From positions 1,178,001-1,242,000 of the forward strand of contig JBDVPM010000008.1 in NCBI GenBank assembly GCA_039968605.1: a stretch of DNA of 64,000 bases, written 5' to 3'. Below the pieces are notes generated by a model. That model had not been told where the DNA came from, did no database searches, and saw nothing but the letters and a program-made list of their open reading frames with translations. Both the position numbers and the translations under genes were made by a program. This document shows positions 1-9,844 of this stretch, piece after piece. This DNA comes from Alteripontixanthobacter sp. (GTDB lineage Bacteria; Pseudomonadota; Alphaproteobacteria; Sphingomonadales; Sphingomonadaceae). The number at the start of each line of letters is the position of its first letter. Position 1 is the first letter of the stretch.

Positions 1-316
1 AATAGGGCGCTACGCACAGTCCCGCCGCTGCCCCGGCCTTCTTCGCAAACTGCATGTGGAGGAGCGCGTTTTGCGTGTCGTTGCTGCCGCAGCCCGCGAT
101 CACCGGCACGCGTCCGGCGGCCTGTTCGATACACAGTTCGATTACGCGGTGGTGCTCGGCATTGCTCAGCGTGGACGCCTCGCCCGTAGTGCCGCAGGGA
201 ACCAGCGCACTGCTGCCCTGTTCTATTTGCCAGTCCACCAGCTTGCGAAAAGCCGCCTCGTCCAACGCTCCGTCGCGAAAAGGAGTCACCAGAGCCGGAA
301 TCGAGCCCGAAAACAT
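1..316 (-). CDS. dapA: 4-hydroxy-tetrahydrodipicolinate synthase, N-terminal part (cut by window edge)
   Basis: The first 105 residues of DapA, which condenses pyruvate with aspartate semialdehyde in the lysine and diaminopimelate pathway. The start [13 protein letters not shown], the GTTGEAST motif of the active-site loop and the AGCGSNDT strand are typical of this TIM-barrel family. The catalytic Lys and the Tyr of the triad lie beyond the window edge. The ATG at 316 is preceded by an AGGAG ribosome site. It is divergent from the lytic transglycosylase gene; both concern peptidoglycan, one making its diaminopimelate precursor, the other cutting the polymer. Confidence 0.93.
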   Translation of the reverse strand, partial: MFSGSIPALVTPFRDGALDEAAFRKLVDWQIEQGSSALVPCGTTGEASTLSNAEHHRVIELCIEQAAGRVPVIAGCGSNDTQNALLHMQFAKKAGAAAGLCVAPY

Positions 317-408
317 TGTTGTCGCTCCTGCAATTCGCCACAGGATCGGCACGTTACCAATCAATTCGGGCGCTTCATTCAGCGCCTGATAAGGAGCCTT
401 CGAGCATA

Positions 409-2346
409 ATGTCCAGCATGGTTCACAAGTCAGTTGCTCTATTCGCCCTCCTCACCACCCCGATGCTGTCCGCCTCTGCGCAGGATAGCGCCGCCTGGGA
501 ACAGGCCCGCACCCAGCTGGTCGCCAGCCAGCCCAGCGGCGCAGCGCGCGTGGTGGACCGTTGGGATTATCTGATCGGACAGGATAATCTGGGGTTCGAC
601 CAATATGCCGGGTTCCTGCTGGCCTATCCGGGTTTTCCGCAGGAAGACCGGCTGCGCGGGCGAGCCGAAGCTGCGCTCGATAACGAACCCGTCCCGATGG
701 AACGGCTGGTCGCCTATTTCGATGCTCAGCCGCCGCTGACCAATGGGGCGAAGGCGCGCTATGCGCTGGCGCTGCAAGCGATGAACCGGCCCGAGGCACG
801 CGATATGGCGCTTGCCGCGTGGCGCGGCGGCACCATGAGCGGGACTGCCGAAGCCTATTTGCAGAGCCTTTACGGCCAGAATTTCGGCCCCGAGGATCAC
901 GATGCGCGGATGGACGCGCTGCTGTGGCAGGGCGATAGCGAAGCGGCTGCGCGGCAGCTGGCTCTCGTATCGCCGGCCTATCGCGGCATCGCTGCGGCGC
1001 GGCTGGCGCTGGTGAATGGCGATGGTTCGGGGGTGAATGCGCCTTCCGGGGCGCTGAACGATGCGGGCTATGTCTATAATCTGGCGCGGCATTACCGCAC
1101 ATCCGGTCAGCTAAGCCGGGCGATCGACTTGCTGGCGAGCCGCCCGGCCTTTTCCGGACCGGCGCTGGACGCGGAAGATTTCGTGGGCGAAATGCTGCGC
1201 ATCGCCAAGGGTGCTGGATCAGATCCGGCGGCGCGGATCGCGGCAAAGGTGGATGACCTCTTCCCGCCCAGCACCGATATCTCGACCAAATCCTACCGTT
1301 TGCGGGACGATTACACCTCCTTGATGTGGCTTGGCGGCACAAAGGCTTTGTGGACGCTGGGCGATGGCAACCGGGCCGCCCCCTTGTTCTATCGCTACGG
1401 CGCGGCTGCGCAGACGCCGCAGACCCGTTCCAAGGGGTTCTACTGGGCCGGTCTCGCTTCGCAGCGGGCGGGCAATACCGCGGAAGCCAACCGCTATTAC
1501 ACGATGGCGGGCGAGTATCCGGACCGGTTCTATGGCCAGCTTGCGCTGGAGAAGATGGGCCGCCCCATACCGAGCCTGGCGGCGGCGACCATCGTCGTAC
1601 CCTCTGCCGAGCAAACCGCCGAATTCCGCAACGACCCGCTGACGCAGGCCGTGCGCCATGTGGCGCGCGGGGCACCGTGGCGCACCGGCATCCAGTTTTA
1701 CCAGGCCATCGCGCAAGGTGCCGACACGCCGGAAGAACACGCTCTGGTGGCGCAGCTGGCGCTGGAAACCGGACGGCGCGATCTGGCGGTCAACGTTGCC
1801 GAGGCTGCCGGTGCGGACGGGCTGAACCAGTTCGTGGCGCAGGGCTTTCCTACCGTTACGCCTCCAGCCGGGACCTATTGGACGATGGTCCATGCGATTT
1901 CGCGGCAGGAAAGCCAGTTTGCCGAGAACGCGATCAGCCATGCCGGTGCGCGCGGACTGATGCAGCTGATGCCGGGTACGGCGCGCGAACAGGCGGGCAA
2001 GCTGGGTATGAATTACATGCGCGCCGACCTGATCGAGGATCCGACCTATAATATCCGTCTGGGCAATGGCTATTTCACCCGGATGCTGAGCTATTACGAT
2101 GGCGCTTATCCGCTGGCCATCGCCGCCTATAATGCCGGGCCGGGCAATGTGAACAAGTGGCTGCGGGCCAATGGCGATCCGCGCAACGGTTCGATCGATT
2201 ACGTCACCTGGATCGAGCAAATTCCGATCTTCGAGACCAAGAATTACGTCCAGCGCGTGATCGAAAATGCTGCGGTTTACGAACAGCTATACCCGCAAAA
2301 TGCGCGGCTGGGGCAGCCTCGCAAAGCCGGCGATTTCTTGCGGTGA
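409..2346 (+). CDS. soluble lytic murein transglycosylase (Slt70-like)
   Basis: A 645-residue periplasmic enzyme that cleaves the MurNAc-GlcNAc bond of peptidoglycan. It begins with a signal peptide (hydrophobic core [13 protein letters not shown], then SAQ). The middle is a long helical superhelix, as in Slt70. The C-terminal SLT domain (about residues 485-600) carries the catalytic Glu501 in SRQESQF, then [10 protein letters not shown] and [10 protein letters not shown]. The open frame extends further upstream to 316, but the ATG at 409 puts the signal peptide at the N-terminus and follows AAGGAG at 391. A second ATG at 418 is also possible. Its stop overlaps the next gene. Confidence 0.92.
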   Translation: MSSMVHKSVALFALLTTPMLSASAQDSAAWEQARTQLVASQPSGAARVVDRWDYLIGQDNLGFDQYAGFLLAYPGFPQEDRLRGRAEAALDNEPVPMERLVAYFDAQPPLTNGAKARYALALQAMNRPEARDMALAAWRGGTMSGTAEAYLQSLYGQNFGPEDHDARMDALLWQGDSEAAARQLALVSPAYRGIAAARLALVNGDGSGVNAPSGALNDAGYVYNLARHYRTSGQLSRAIDLLASRPAFSGPALDAEDFVGEMLRIAKGAGSDPAARIAAKVDDLFPPSTDISTKSYRLRDDYTSLMWLGGTKALWTLGDGNRAAPLFYRYGAAAQTPQTRSKGFYWAGLASQRAGNTAEANRYYTMAGEYPDRFYGQLALEKMGRPIPSLAAATIVVPSAEQTAEFRNDPLTQAVRHVARGAPWRTGIQFYQAIAQGADTPEEHALVAQLALETGRRDLAVNVAEAAGADGLNQFVAQGFPTVTPPAGTYWTMVHAISRQESQFAENAISHAGARGLMQLMPGTAREQAGKLGMNYMRADLIEDPTYNIRLGNGYFTRMLSYYDGAYPLAIAAYNAGPGNVNKWLRANGDPRNGSIDYVTWIEQIPIFETKNYVQRVIENAAVYEQLYPQNARLGQPRKAGDFLR

Positions 2347-2858
2347 GAATTACCCTCGCGGTGCTGGCAGCGGCGGCCGGGCTGAGTGCCGTGAGCGTTG
2401 CGGCGGTCCCGGCGCAGGCGCGTGACAATCTCGGTATCTTTTCCGATTGGGGCGCGTTTCGCGACGCCAACGTGCCGCGCTGCTATGCCATTGCAAAGCC
2501 TGCCGGAAGCCGCCTTCAGCGCGATTACGAACCGTTTGCCACGGTAGCCACTTGGCCGCGCCGAAATGTGCGCGGGCAAATCCATCTGCGCCTGTCGCGC
2601 AAGCTGGCCGACAATAGCGACATCACCCTGCGCATAGGCAGCCGCGATTTCACGCTGACCGGCGGCGGCGGCGATGCTTGGGCGCAGGACAGACAGATGG
2701 ACGCAGCAATCGTTGCAGCAATGCGCTCCGCCAGCGAGATGACCGTCCGCGCGCGCGACAGCCGGGGGCGGCGTTTTTCAAATACTTACCGGCTGAACGG
2801 GGCAGCCACCGCTATCGACGCGGCAACGGTCGGATGCGCCTCGGCCCGGACGCGCTGA
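2343..2858 (+). CDS. conserved small secreted protein, possibly IalB-like
   Basis: A 171-residue protein starting at a GTG that overlaps the stop of the transglycosylase gene, so the two are translationally coupled. The N-terminus is a signal peptide (ITLAVLAAAAGLSAVSVAAVPAQA). The mature part starts with LGIFSDWGAFRD and PRCYAIAKP, and two cysteines (one early, one near the C-terminus) could form a disulfide. The pattern resembles sphingomonad proteins filed near the invasion-associated locus B family, but I would not stake the family on this. Coupling to Slt suggests a periplasmic envelope role (inference). Confidence 0.7.
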   Translation: MRITLAVLAAAAGLSAVSVAAVPAQARDNLGIFSDWGAFRDANVPRCYAIAKPAGSRLQRDYEPFATVATWPRRNVRGQIHLRLSRKLADNSDITLRIGSRDFTLTGGGGDAWAQDRQMDAAIVAAMRSASEMTVRARDSRGRRFSNTYRLNGAATAIDAATVGCASARTR

Positions 2859-2870
2859 TCCCCATACGAA

Positions 2871-2896
2871 AAGGGCGGAGCCGCAGCCCCGCCCTT
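2871..2896. terminator. bidirectional hairpin terminator
   Basis: Perfect 8-base arms AAGGGCGG and CCGCCCTT around a 10-base loop, sitting between the convergent ends of the small secreted protein gene (stop 2858) and the outer-membrane barrel gene (stop 2922). There is AT-rich sequence on the right but no long T run. Confidence 0.75.
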
Positions 2897-2921
2897 CCCT
2901 TATTCTCAGTTTGGCTAACCG

Positions 2922-3590
2922 TTAGAAACGGATGCCCACACCGGCCACCACCTGGTGACGGTCCAAATCGACATCGAAGCGGTCGCTGTCCGGCAGCGTG
3001 CCGTCCTGGTCAACTTCGGCCCGCGAATAGTTGGAATAGCGATATTCCAGCTTGAAGAAGGTGTTCTGGTTGATGGCATATTCGCCGCCTGCACCAATCC
3101 GGTAACCGTCGAGATCGAAATCGTTTTCGAAATCGCGCGACCCGTCATTGGTCAGGATGTTCAGCTTGGCATTGGTGTAACCACCCTTGACGTAGGCCAG
3201 CACGTTGGGCGCTGCATTCACGCCGATACGCCCGCCAAGATACAGGTCACGCCCGGCCGACACATTGCCGAAGCCGAAGCCTTCGAAATCGCCATCGTCG
3301 AATTCGGTATCGGCGGTCGCATCGACGAATTCACCTTCTGCGCCGATAACAACCGATCCCAGATCGACGTCGTAGCCAAGGCCGATACCGTAGATCACGC
3401 CATCGACCGACTGATCGTTATTGTTGTTGCCGTCATCATCGCGCGAGCTGCCTGCGCGGATATTGTCATAACCCACGATCCCCTCGCCCCGAAGGCCGGT
3501 GAAGGGGGATTCATCTTCTACCTGCGCGAAGGCCGGTGTCGCGATGGCGGTGAGCGCCGTTGCGGTGAGAATTGCGACTGTCTTTTTCAT
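2922..3590 (-). CDS. outer membrane beta-barrel protein (opacity/OmpA-like porin family)
   Basis: A 222-residue protein with a classic signal peptide ([22 protein letters not shown]). The mature part has alternating strands and acidic loops: [54 protein letters not shown], and it ends [11 protein letters not shown] with the C-terminal Phe needed for BAM assembly. This is the small eight-stranded barrel family seen as Omp25/Opa-like surface proteins. Asp/Asn-rich stretches (DDDGNNNND) lie in a predicted external loop. It is divergent from rlmN across about 270 bases; its function beyond a surface barrel cannot be told. Confidence 0.88.
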   Translation of the reverse strand: MKKTVAILTATALTAIATPAFAQVEDESPFTGLRGEGIVGYDNIRAGSSRDDDGNNNNDQSVDGVIYGIGLGYDVDLGSVVIGAEGEFVDATADTEFDDGDFEGFGFGNVSAGRDLYLGGRIGVNAAPNVLAYVKGGYTNAKLNILTNDGSRDFENDFDLDGYRIGAGGEYAINQNTFFKLEYRYSNYSRAEVDQDGTLPDSDRFDVDLDRHQVVAGVGIRF

Positions 3591-3744
3591 TGTAAGCTCC
3601 GTTTATTTCCCACGGGTTCTATCCCGCATGGACCTCCCCAACGGAGCCGCTCGGCAAGAGTTTCATGAACGCAAGACAACGAAAACATTGATGTTTTTGA
3701 GCAACACTCGTGGCGACGAAATGGCGTGCAGCCGCGCCGAACCG

Positions 3745-3770
3745 TTCGTCGCAGGCCTATTTGCGGCGAA
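3745..3770 (+). repeat. inverted repeat in the rlmN upstream region
   Basis: Arms TTCGTCGCA and TGCGGCGAA (one G-T wobble) around an 8-base loop, about 90 bases before the rlmN start, in the intergenic region shared with the divergent barrel gene. It could be an operator or an RNA hairpin in the rlmN leader. No T run follows. Confidence 0.35.
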
Positions 3771-3858
3771 CAGTTGCGCGCTATGTTTCATTCGTTGGAA
3801 CAGGCCGGATTTACAGAACTGGCATAAATCGACCGCTGCGATTATATGCGCAGCTCCC

Positions 3859-5100
3859 ATGGCCGATACAGCTCTCATGCCGATCCCCGGACAGGTGGAT
3901 CCCGTTCCCGTTGCCCGCGACATTACGCCGCGCGCCGATGGCCGAGTCGACCTGCTCGGCCTGCCCAAGGCGCGCATCCGCGAGCTGTTTGCCGAGGCCG
4001 GGCTGGACGCGAAACAGGCCAAGCTGCGCGCCAAGCAGGTGTATCACTGGCTGTATCATCGCGGCGTGACCGAATTTTCCGCAATGACCGATATTTCCAA
4101 GACCATGCGCCCATGGTTGGAAGAACGCTTCGTGGTCGGGCGGCCCAAGGTGGTGGAGGCTCAGCACAGCTCCGACGGAACCCGCAAATGGCTGCTCCAG
4201 ACCGAGGACGGCCATGATTACGAAATGGTCTTCATCCCGGATGAGACGCGCGGGACCTTGTGCGTTTCCAGCCAGGTCGGCTGCACGCTCAATTGCACAT
4301 TCTGCCACACCGGCACGATGCGGCTGGTCCGCAATCTGACGCCCGGAGAAATCGTCGGCCAGGTAATGCTCGCCCGCGATGCGCTGGGCGAATGGCCGAA
4401 AGGCAAGATGGATTTCGCCGACGACGAGTCCGAAACAGAGTACCGCGCGGATGGCCGCCTGCTGACCAATATCGTGATGATGGGCATGGGCGAGCCGCTG
4501 TATAATTTCGACCATGTCCGCGATGCGCTGCGGCTGGTGATGGATGGCGAAGGGCTCGCTTTGTCCAAGCGCCGGATCACGCTGTCCACCAGCGGCGTGG
4601 TGCCGATGATGGCGCGCTGCGGCGAGGAAATCGGTGTGAACCTCGCGGTTTCCCTCCATGCCACCAACAAGCCGGTGCGCGACGAGATCGTGCCGATCAA
4701 TCGCAAATACGGCATCGAGGAACTGCTGGAGGCATGCGCCGCCTATCCCGGCGCCTCCAACGCGCGGCGCATTACGTTCGAATATGTGATGCTGAAGGAC
4801 AAGAACGACAGCGACGAAGATGCGCGCGAGCTCGTCCGCCTGCTGAAGAAATACGATTTGCCCGCCAAGGTGAACCTGATCCCGTTCAACCCGTGGGACG
4901 GTGCAGCCTATGAATGCAGCGACCCGGACCGCATTCGCGCCTTCTCCAACATCATCTTCGAAAACGGTATCAGCGCCCCCGTCCGTACCCCGCGCGGCCG
5001 CGATATTGAGGCGGCCTGCGGACAGCTGAAGACAGCCGCAGAAAAGAAAAGCCGCGCCCAGCTGGATCGCGAGGCTGCGGAGTCGCAACCTGCTGTATAA
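3859..5100 (+). CDS. rlmN: dual-specificity 23S rRNA/tRNA m2A methyltransferase RlmN
   Basis: A 413-residue radical SAM enzyme that methylates C2 of A2503 in 23S rRNA and A37 in some tRNAs. The 4Fe-4S cluster cysteines are C142, C146 and C149 in [18 protein letters not shown], the SLHATNK motif and the C-terminal Cys in AACGQLK (the methyl-carrying Cys partner) are present. The open frame runs in from 3499, but the ATG at 3859 (MADTALMP) fits the family length. An insertion with [12 protein letters not shown] between motifs is common in alphaproteobacterial RlmN. Confidence 0.95.
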   Translation: MADTALMPIPGQVDPVPVARDITPRADGRVDLLGLPKARIRELFAEAGLDAKQAKLRAKQVYHWLYHRGVTEFSAMTDISKTMRPWLEERFVVGRPKVVEAQHSSDGTRKWLLQTEDGHDYEMVFIPDETRGTLCVSSQVGCTLNCTFCHTGTMRLVRNLTPGEIVGQVMLARDALGEWPKGKMDFADDESETEYRADGRLLTNIVMMGMGEPLYNFDHVRDALRLVMDGEGLALSKRRITLSTSGVVPMMARCGEEIGVNLAVSLHATNKPVRDEIVPINRKYGIEELLEACAAYPGASNARRITFEYVMLKDKNDSDEDARELVRLLKKYDLPAKVNLIPFNPWDGAAYECSDPDRIRAFSNIIFENGISAPVRTPRGRDIEAACGQLKTAAEKKSRAQLDREAAESQPAV

Positions 5101-5178
5101 AAGCACTGCGGGGTCATCCGGCACTGACGATCCTCTGTCAGCCGCCAGCCTGTTGCGATATGATACTGTGTTCATCTG

Positions 5179-5778
5179 ATGTCCGCTGACCCGGCCACCC
5201 TCGCTTATTATCAGCAGAACGCGCCGCGCTATACGCTGAGCTTCGGACAGGCGCCGAGCCGCCATCTCGATACGTTTCTTAATCGGCTGGAGCCGGGCGC
5301 GCGCATCCTCGAGCTTGGCTGCGGCGGTGGCCGCGATTCTGCGCGGATGATCGAGCGTGGCTTCGATCTGGATGCGACCGATGGCACGCCCGCAATGGTG
5401 CGTAAGGCCAATGAGCGCTTCAGGGTCGGCGCGCGGGCGATGCGGTTTGACGAGCTGGATGTGTCGGGCGCCTATGACGCGGTCTGGGCCCATGCCTGTC
5501 TGATCCACGTCGCCCGTGCCGAATTTCCGGCAATATTGGGCGCGGTCCATCGCTCGCTGAAGCCGGGCGGGTGGCATTTTGCCAATTACAAGCTGGGTAG
5601 CGGCGAAGGACGCGACCTGCTTGGCAGGTTGCACAATTTTCCCGATGAAACCTGGCTGGCCGAGCGATACGGAGATCGCGGGTTCATCGTCGAAGATAGC
5701 GAAAATTATGCCGGAAAAGGGGCGGATGGGACCATGCGCGACTGGTATGCGCTCACCCTGCGACGCGCGCTGGCGTAG
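5179..5778 (+). CDS. class I SAM-dependent methyltransferase
   Basis: A 199-residue protein with motif I ILELGCGGGRDS, the acidic motif II position in LDATDGTP, motif IV in YDAVWAHACLIHV and the post-motif LKPGGWHFANYKLG. This is the stand-alone methyltransferase-11/25 type of small-molecule methyltransferase. The substrate cannot be read from sequence. It lies 78 bases after rlmN and 54 bases before the SDR gene on the same strand, so it could belong to either transcript. Confidence 0.85.
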   Translation: MSADPATLAYYQQNAPRYTLSFGQAPSRHLDTFLNRLEPGARILELGCGGGRDSARMIERGFDLDATDGTPAMVRKANERFRVGARAMRFDELDVSGAYDAVWAHACLIHVARAEFPAILGAVHRSLKPGGWHFANYKLGSGEGRDLLGRLHNFPDETWLAERYGDRGFIVEDSENYAGKGADGTMRDWYALTLRRALA

Positions 5779-5832
5779 ACAGCGACGCGCTTTTCGCTTC
5801 CCATCGCACGGCCGCTTCGCAATAGTCGCAGA

Positions 5833-6594
5833 GTGAGCAAGCCAAGCGTCCTGATCACCGGCGGTGCCAAGCGCATCGGAAAGGCCATCGCGCAGCGTTT
5901 CGCCGAGGCCGGGTGGCACGTGGTCATTCATTACGGAAGCTCCGCTGCCGAGGCCGAGGAACTGGCCGCTTCCCTCCCCTCGGCCGAAGCGATCCATTGC
6001 GATCTGAATGACGCAGATGCCGCGGCGGCGATGGTGCGCGCGCTGGCCGGCAGGCTGGAAGATTGGCGCGCGCTGGTGAATTGCGCGTCGGTTTTCGCAG
6101 CCGACGATGTAACCGGGCTCGATGCGCGCACGAACCGGCAGGCAATGCAGATCAACGCCCGCACCCCCGCGCTGATGGCGCAGGCCTTCCTGGCAGATGC
6201 CCGCTCCGCAACTGGACGCCGCGTGATTCACGTGACGGACCAGAAGCTGGCCAATCCGAACCCGGATTTCTTCAGCTATACGATGAGCAAGCACGCGCTC
6301 GCCGCCACGATTCCGATGTTGAGCATGGGTGCGACGAAGGATGCGGACCGGGTATACGGCCTCGCCCCCGGAGCAATCTTGCCGAGCCACGACCAGAGGG
6401 CAGTGGAAACCGAAACCTCGCACCGGCTCAATCTGCTAGAACGAAAGACTGGTGCGGACGAGGTTGCAGAGGCGGCCCTGTTCCTGGCGGAAGGGCCCTT
6501 GGCCAGCGGGCAGACATTGTTCGTCGATAGCGGGCAGCATCTGCTCAGCCAGCCGCGCGACGTGATTTATCTGGCGCGGGAGATGGCGCAGTGA
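5833..6594 (+). CDS. SDR oxidoreductase, pteridine/dihydromonapterin reductase-like (FolM-like)
   Basis: A 253-residue NADP-dependent short-chain dehydrogenase with a GTG start. The Rossmann motif is ITGGAKRIG, and the catalytic Tyr149 and Lys153 are in YTMSK. Where classical SDRs have a catalytic Ser about 13 residues before the Tyr, this protein has Asp136 in VTDQK, as in pteridine reductase PTR1 and E. coli FolM. That supports reduction of a pterin, not a sugar or steroid. Its TGA overlaps the start of the cytochrome b gene. Coupling to a molybdopterin enzyme two genes on makes a pterin link attractive but unproven. Confidence 0.85.
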   Translation: MSKPSVLITGGAKRIGKAIAQRFAEAGWHVVIHYGSSAAEAEELAASLPSAEAIHCDLNDADAAAAMVRALAGRLEDWRALVNCASVFAADDVTGLDARTNRQAMQINARTPALMAQAFLADARSATGRRVIHVTDQKLANPNPDFFSYTMSKHALAATIPMLSMGATKDADRVYGLAPGAILPSHDQRAVETETSHRLNLLERKTGADEVAEAALFLAEGPLASGQTLFVDSGQHLLSQPRDVIYLAREMAQ

Positions 6595-7265
6595 AGCAGG
6601 CGCGGCACAAACATGCCCTGTCCACCCGGCTGTGGCACTGGATCAACCTGCTTTTCCTGGGTATCTTGTTCATGTCCGGGCTGAATATCTCGAACGCCCA
6701 TCGTTACCTCTATTGGGGTGATTGGGGGTTTGGCGGGGAGAATGCCTGGCTGGCCGTACCGCGCTTTCCCGGCTGGGCGACCATACCGGATTTCTACAGT
6801 TTGGCCGCTGCCCGCGATTGGCACATGCTGGCCGCTTGGCCGTTCGCGCTGATGCTGCTGTTCATATGGACCGCGATGCTGATCAATCGCCACTTCCAGC
6901 GCGATCTCGCGACCACAAGGCGCGAATGGCGCCCCGCTGCGATCTGGAAGGATGTGACCGAGCACGCCAAGCTGAATTTCGACCATGATGGCGGCAAGTA
7001 CAACTTCCTGCAAAAGCTGGCTTATGGCGTGGTGCTGGGCATCTTGCTTCCGGGAATGATCTTCACCGGCATTGCGATCAGTCCGGGGTTGGAGCCGACT
7101 TTCGGCTGGATCGCAGATATAATGGGCGGGCGGCAAAGCGCGCGTTCGGTCCACTTCATCTTCAGCTGGGCTCTGTTCGCCTTTTTCGTGCTCCACGTGA
7201 TGCTGGTGCTGCTCGCCGGACCGGTCGGGCAGATCCGCGACATGATTGCAGGAGGCCGCGAATGA
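6591..7265 (+). CDS. cytochrome b561/Ni-Fe hydrogenase cytochrome b-type membrane subunit
   Basis: A 224-residue four-helix membrane protein with a GTG start that overlaps the SDR stop. Candidate haem-ligand histidines sit in LWHWIN (helix 1), RDWHMLAAW (helix 2) and, in the later helices, SVHFIFSW and VLHVMLV. It is the usual diheme electron carrier between the quinone pool and a periplasmic oxidoreductase. The next gene, overlapping by ATGA, encodes a molybdopterin enzyme, so the pair should form a membrane redox module similar in layout to MsrQ-MsrP or YedZ-YedY. Confidence 0.87.
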   Translation: MKQARHKHALSTRLWHWINLLFLGILFMSGLNISNAHRYLYWGDWGFGGENAWLAVPRFPGWATIPDFYSLAAARDWHMLAAWPFALMLLFIWTAMLINRHFQRDLATTRREWRPAAIWKDVTEHAKLNFDHDGGKYNFLQKLAYGVVLGILLPGMIFTGIAISPGLEPTFGWIADIMGGRQSARSVHFIFSWALFAFFVLHVMLVLLAGPVGQIRDMIAGGRE

Positions 7266-8035
7266 GCCAGTCCGACCATGATAAAAGCTTCCGCCTGGGC
7301 AGGCGCGGCGTGCTCGCCGGGATGGCGGCGATGTTCACCGCGGGCTGCACCAAGATCGCGGAGAGCGATGCAGGCTCTTCCTTACTGGGCGCAGCGGAAA
7401 AATGGCACGAGGGCGCGCACCGCCTGCTGACCGGGCGCAACCAGCTTGTCCGCGAATATGACATAGAAGATATTTCGCCCTTCTTTCGCGGCAATGGCTC
7501 GGTCGATCCGACCAATGGCGATTATCAGCAACAGGCCGAAGAAAACTTCGCGAATTGGCGGGTCGCGGTGCGCGGGCTGGTCGATAACGAGCTGCTGCTG
7601 AGCCTCGACAACATTCGCGCCCTGCCCCAGCGCACCCAGATCACCCGGCACGACTGCGTGGAAGGATGGAGCGCCATCGGCCAATGGACCGGCCCGCAGC
7701 TATCCACCATTCTCGATGCGGCGAGGCTACAGGACGGCGCGCGCTATATCGTGTTCCGCTGCGCCGATAATCTCAACGGACAGGATTATTACGAGAGCGT
7801 GGATCTGATCGACGCATACCACCCGCAAACAATCCTGGCGCATCAGCTGAACGGCGAAAACCTGCCCATCCGCAACGGTGCGCCCTTGCGTATGCGGATC
7901 GAGCGGCAGCTGGGCTACAAGCACGCCAAATACGTCACCGCCATCGAAGCCGTCGCTTCGCTGGATGATATCGGTGAGGGCAAAGGCGGGTATTGGGAGG
8001 ATCGATCCGGCTACCAGTGGTATGCCGGCCTTTAA
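7262..8035 (+). CDS. Tat-exported molybdopterin-dependent oxidoreductase (sulfite oxidase/MsrP fold)
   Basis: A 257-residue protein with a twin-arginine signal (LGRRGVLAG, R14-R15), then a lipobox-like FTAGC ending at Cys29, so it may be a Tat-exported lipoprotein. The Mo-ligating cysteine is probably C132 in ITRHDCVEGW, followed by LRMRIERQLGYKHAK, typical of the oxidoreductase molybdopterin-binding domain. It starts by ATGA overlap with the cytochrome b gene, its probable electron partner. The substrate is unknown; methionine sulfoxide, sulfite and other sulfoxides are candidates by family. Confidence 0.9.
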   Translation: MSQSDHDKSFRLGRRGVLAGMAAMFTAGCTKIAESDAGSSLLGAAEKWHEGAHRLLTGRNQLVREYDIEDISPFFRGNGSVDPTNGDYQQQAEENFANWRVAVRGLVDNELLLSLDNIRALPQRTQITRHDCVEGWSAIGQWTGPQLSTILDAARLQDGARYIVFRCADNLNGQDYYESVDLIDAYHPQTILAHQLNGENLPIRNGAPLRMRIERQLGYKHAKYVTAIEAVASLDDIGEGKGGYWEDRSGYQWYAGL

Positions 8036-8078
8036 CTGACTGCCGGTCATAGGGGCGCGACCGGCCGGGGGACCGAGC

Positions 8079-9350
8079 ATGAGCGCCAGATTATTCGACA
8101 GGCTGATCGGCGGGATCGTCCGCCGCGGACAGCTGAGCGTCCACCACGCGGATGGCCGCACGGCCCGCTTCGGCCGGCCGGAAGACGGTTTCCCCGATAT
8201 CACCGTGCGAATGGCGGATAGCAAGGCGGCGCGCGACATACTGCTCGACCCGCGCATCGGTGCTGGCGAAACCTTTATGGATGGCCGGCTGGTGATCGAG
8301 CATGGCGACGTGATGCAGCTGCTTGGCTTGCTCCGCGCCAACGCGCCATGGGAACGCGGTGGCAGGATCAAAGCTCCCTCTCCCCTGCGCAAGGCCAAAA
8401 GCCGCATCACCGGGGCGCTGGAATCGATCAACCGCGCCCGTTCCGCCAGGCGCAATGTCGCCCATCACTATGATATCGGCAACAATCTCTATCGCCTGAT
8501 GCTCGATGAAGACTACATGCAGTATAGCTGCGGCTATTGGCCTTCGCCGGATATGACGCTGGCCAAGGCGCAGGAGGCTAAGCTGGCACATATCGCGGCC
8601 AAGCTGGCGCTGGCGCCCGATGGACGCGGGGGCCAGCATGTCCTGGACATCGGCTGCGGCTGGGGCGGCATGGCGATCTATCTCGCTCGCCATTTCGATC
8701 GGCTGCGCGTCACCGGGATCACCCTGTCACGCGAACAGATCGCGCTCGCCCGAACCCGCGCAGCAAAGGCCGGCGTGGAAGATCGCGTAACTTTCGAACT
8801 GGTCGATTACCGCGACCTGGCCGCTCGCGGGAAAAGTTTCGACCGGATCGTGTCGGTCGGGATGTTCGAACATGTCGGGCGGCCGCAATTCGGGACATTC
8901 TTCCGCGCCTGCGCCAATTTGCTGGCAAGCGACGGGGTGATGCTGTTGCACACCATCGGACGCCTCGGCGGGCCGGGCAGCACCGATGCCTTCACCCGCA
9001 AATATATCTTCCCGGGCGGCTATATCCCCGCGCTCAGCGAGACGCTCGCCGCGAGCGAGAAGGCGCGGCTGATCCACACCGATATCGAGACGCTGCGCCT
9101 GCATTACGCGCTGACCCTGCGCGCATGGTACCAGCGCATCACCGCAAACCGCGCGCGAGTCATCGCCATGTTCGACGAGCGGTTCTACCGAATGTGGACC
9201 TTCTACCTTGCCGGAGCGACCGCCGCGTTCGAGCATGGCGGGATGGGCAATTACCAGATCCAGTTCGTGCGCGATCGCCGCGCCCTGCCCCTCACCCGCG
9301 ACTACATTGCGGATGCGGAGATGGATTTACGCGCTCAATCTTCCGGGTAA
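8079..9350 (+). CDS. cfa: cyclopropane-fatty-acyl-phospholipid synthase, copy 1
   Basis: A 423-residue cytosolic enzyme that transfers a methylene from SAM to the double bond of phospholipid acyl chains. The N-terminal lipid-binding part is followed by NVAHHYDIGNNLY, YSCGYW, the SAM motif LDIGCGWGG, MFEHVG and the C-terminal block RKYIFPGGYIP, all family signatures. It starts at ATG 8079, 43 bases after the molybdopterin enzyme. Its 3' end overlaps the convergent DUF1801 gene by 16 bases. A second homologue lies 500 bases on; the two are clearly divergent in the N-terminal 150 residues. Confidence 0.95.
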   Translation: MSARLFDRLIGGIVRRGQLSVHHADGRTARFGRPEDGFPDITVRMADSKAARDILLDPRIGAGETFMDGRLVIEHGDVMQLLGLLRANAPWERGGRIKAPSPLRKAKSRITGALESINRARSARRNVAHHYDIGNNLYRLMLDEDYMQYSCGYWPSPDMTLAKAQEAKLAHIAAKLALAPDGRGGQHVLDIGCGWGGMAIYLARHFDRLRVTGITLSREQIALARTRAAKAGVEDRVTFELVDYRDLAARGKSFDRIVSVGMFEHVGRPQFGTFFRACANLLASDGVMLLHTIGRLGGPGSTDAFTRKYIFPGGYIPALSETLAASEKARLIHTDIETLRLHYALTLRAWYQRITANRARVIAMFDERFYRMWTFYLAGATAAFEHGGMGNYQIQFVRDRRALPLTRDYIADAEMDLRAQSSG

Positions 9351-9775
9351 AGCGCCTTCATCGCCTCCCAATCGGCGCGCACCATGTCTTCCAGCACGCC
9401 CAGGTCGATATCGGCCAACTTGTTGATATACAGACAGCTCTTGCCGGTCTTGTGCTTGCCCAGCCGCTCCAGCAGCGCATCTCGCCGCTCGCCGGTGACC
9501 GGATCGCAATAGCCGCCCATCAGATAGAGCGAGTGCTTCGCCTTGCGCGGGCTGAATCCGCTGCGCAGCCAGTGAACCTCGCGCCCGCTGGCATAGGTCG
9601 TTCGGTAGGAGCCATAGCCGATCATGCTGGGCCCCCACATCCGGGGTTCCTCCCCCGTCACCCGGCGGAACAGCGCATCCAGCACGGCTGCATCCTCGCG
9701 CTTCGCCGCCGGCTCGACCGCGGCGATGAAATCCGCCGGATCGACATCGGTTATCTGTGTTTTCGCCTCTGCCAT
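9335..9775 (-). CDS. DUF1801 domain protein (YdhG/YjhX-like small protein)
   Basis: A 146-residue protein with the DUF1801 pattern: VDPADFIAAV, MWGPSMIGYG, YLMGGYCDP and KTGKSCLYINKLADID. Members are small cytosolic proteins, sometimes linked to ligand binding, without a proven reaction. It sits alone on the minus strand between the two CFA synthase genes and overlaps the end of the first one. Confidence 0.88.
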   Translation of the reverse strand: MAEAKTQITDVDPADFIAAVEPAAKREDAAVLDALFRRVTGEEPRMWGPSMIGYGSYRTTYASGREVHWLRSGFSPRKAKHSLYLMGGYCDPVTGERRDALLERLGKHKTGKSCLYINKLADIDLGVLEDMVRADWEAMKALYPED

Positions 9776-9844
9776 AGTGCCAGACTACTGCGCCATTGAC
9801 ACGGCGCAAGGGGCACGGCCAAACCACCTGAATCTTGGGGGAGA

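Noticed and set aside
3811-6423. Very long open frame on the minus strand across rlmN and the SDR gene
   Set aside because: It is a shadow of three well-supported plus-strand genes in GC-rich DNA; its translation has no recognisable domain and shadow-like composition.
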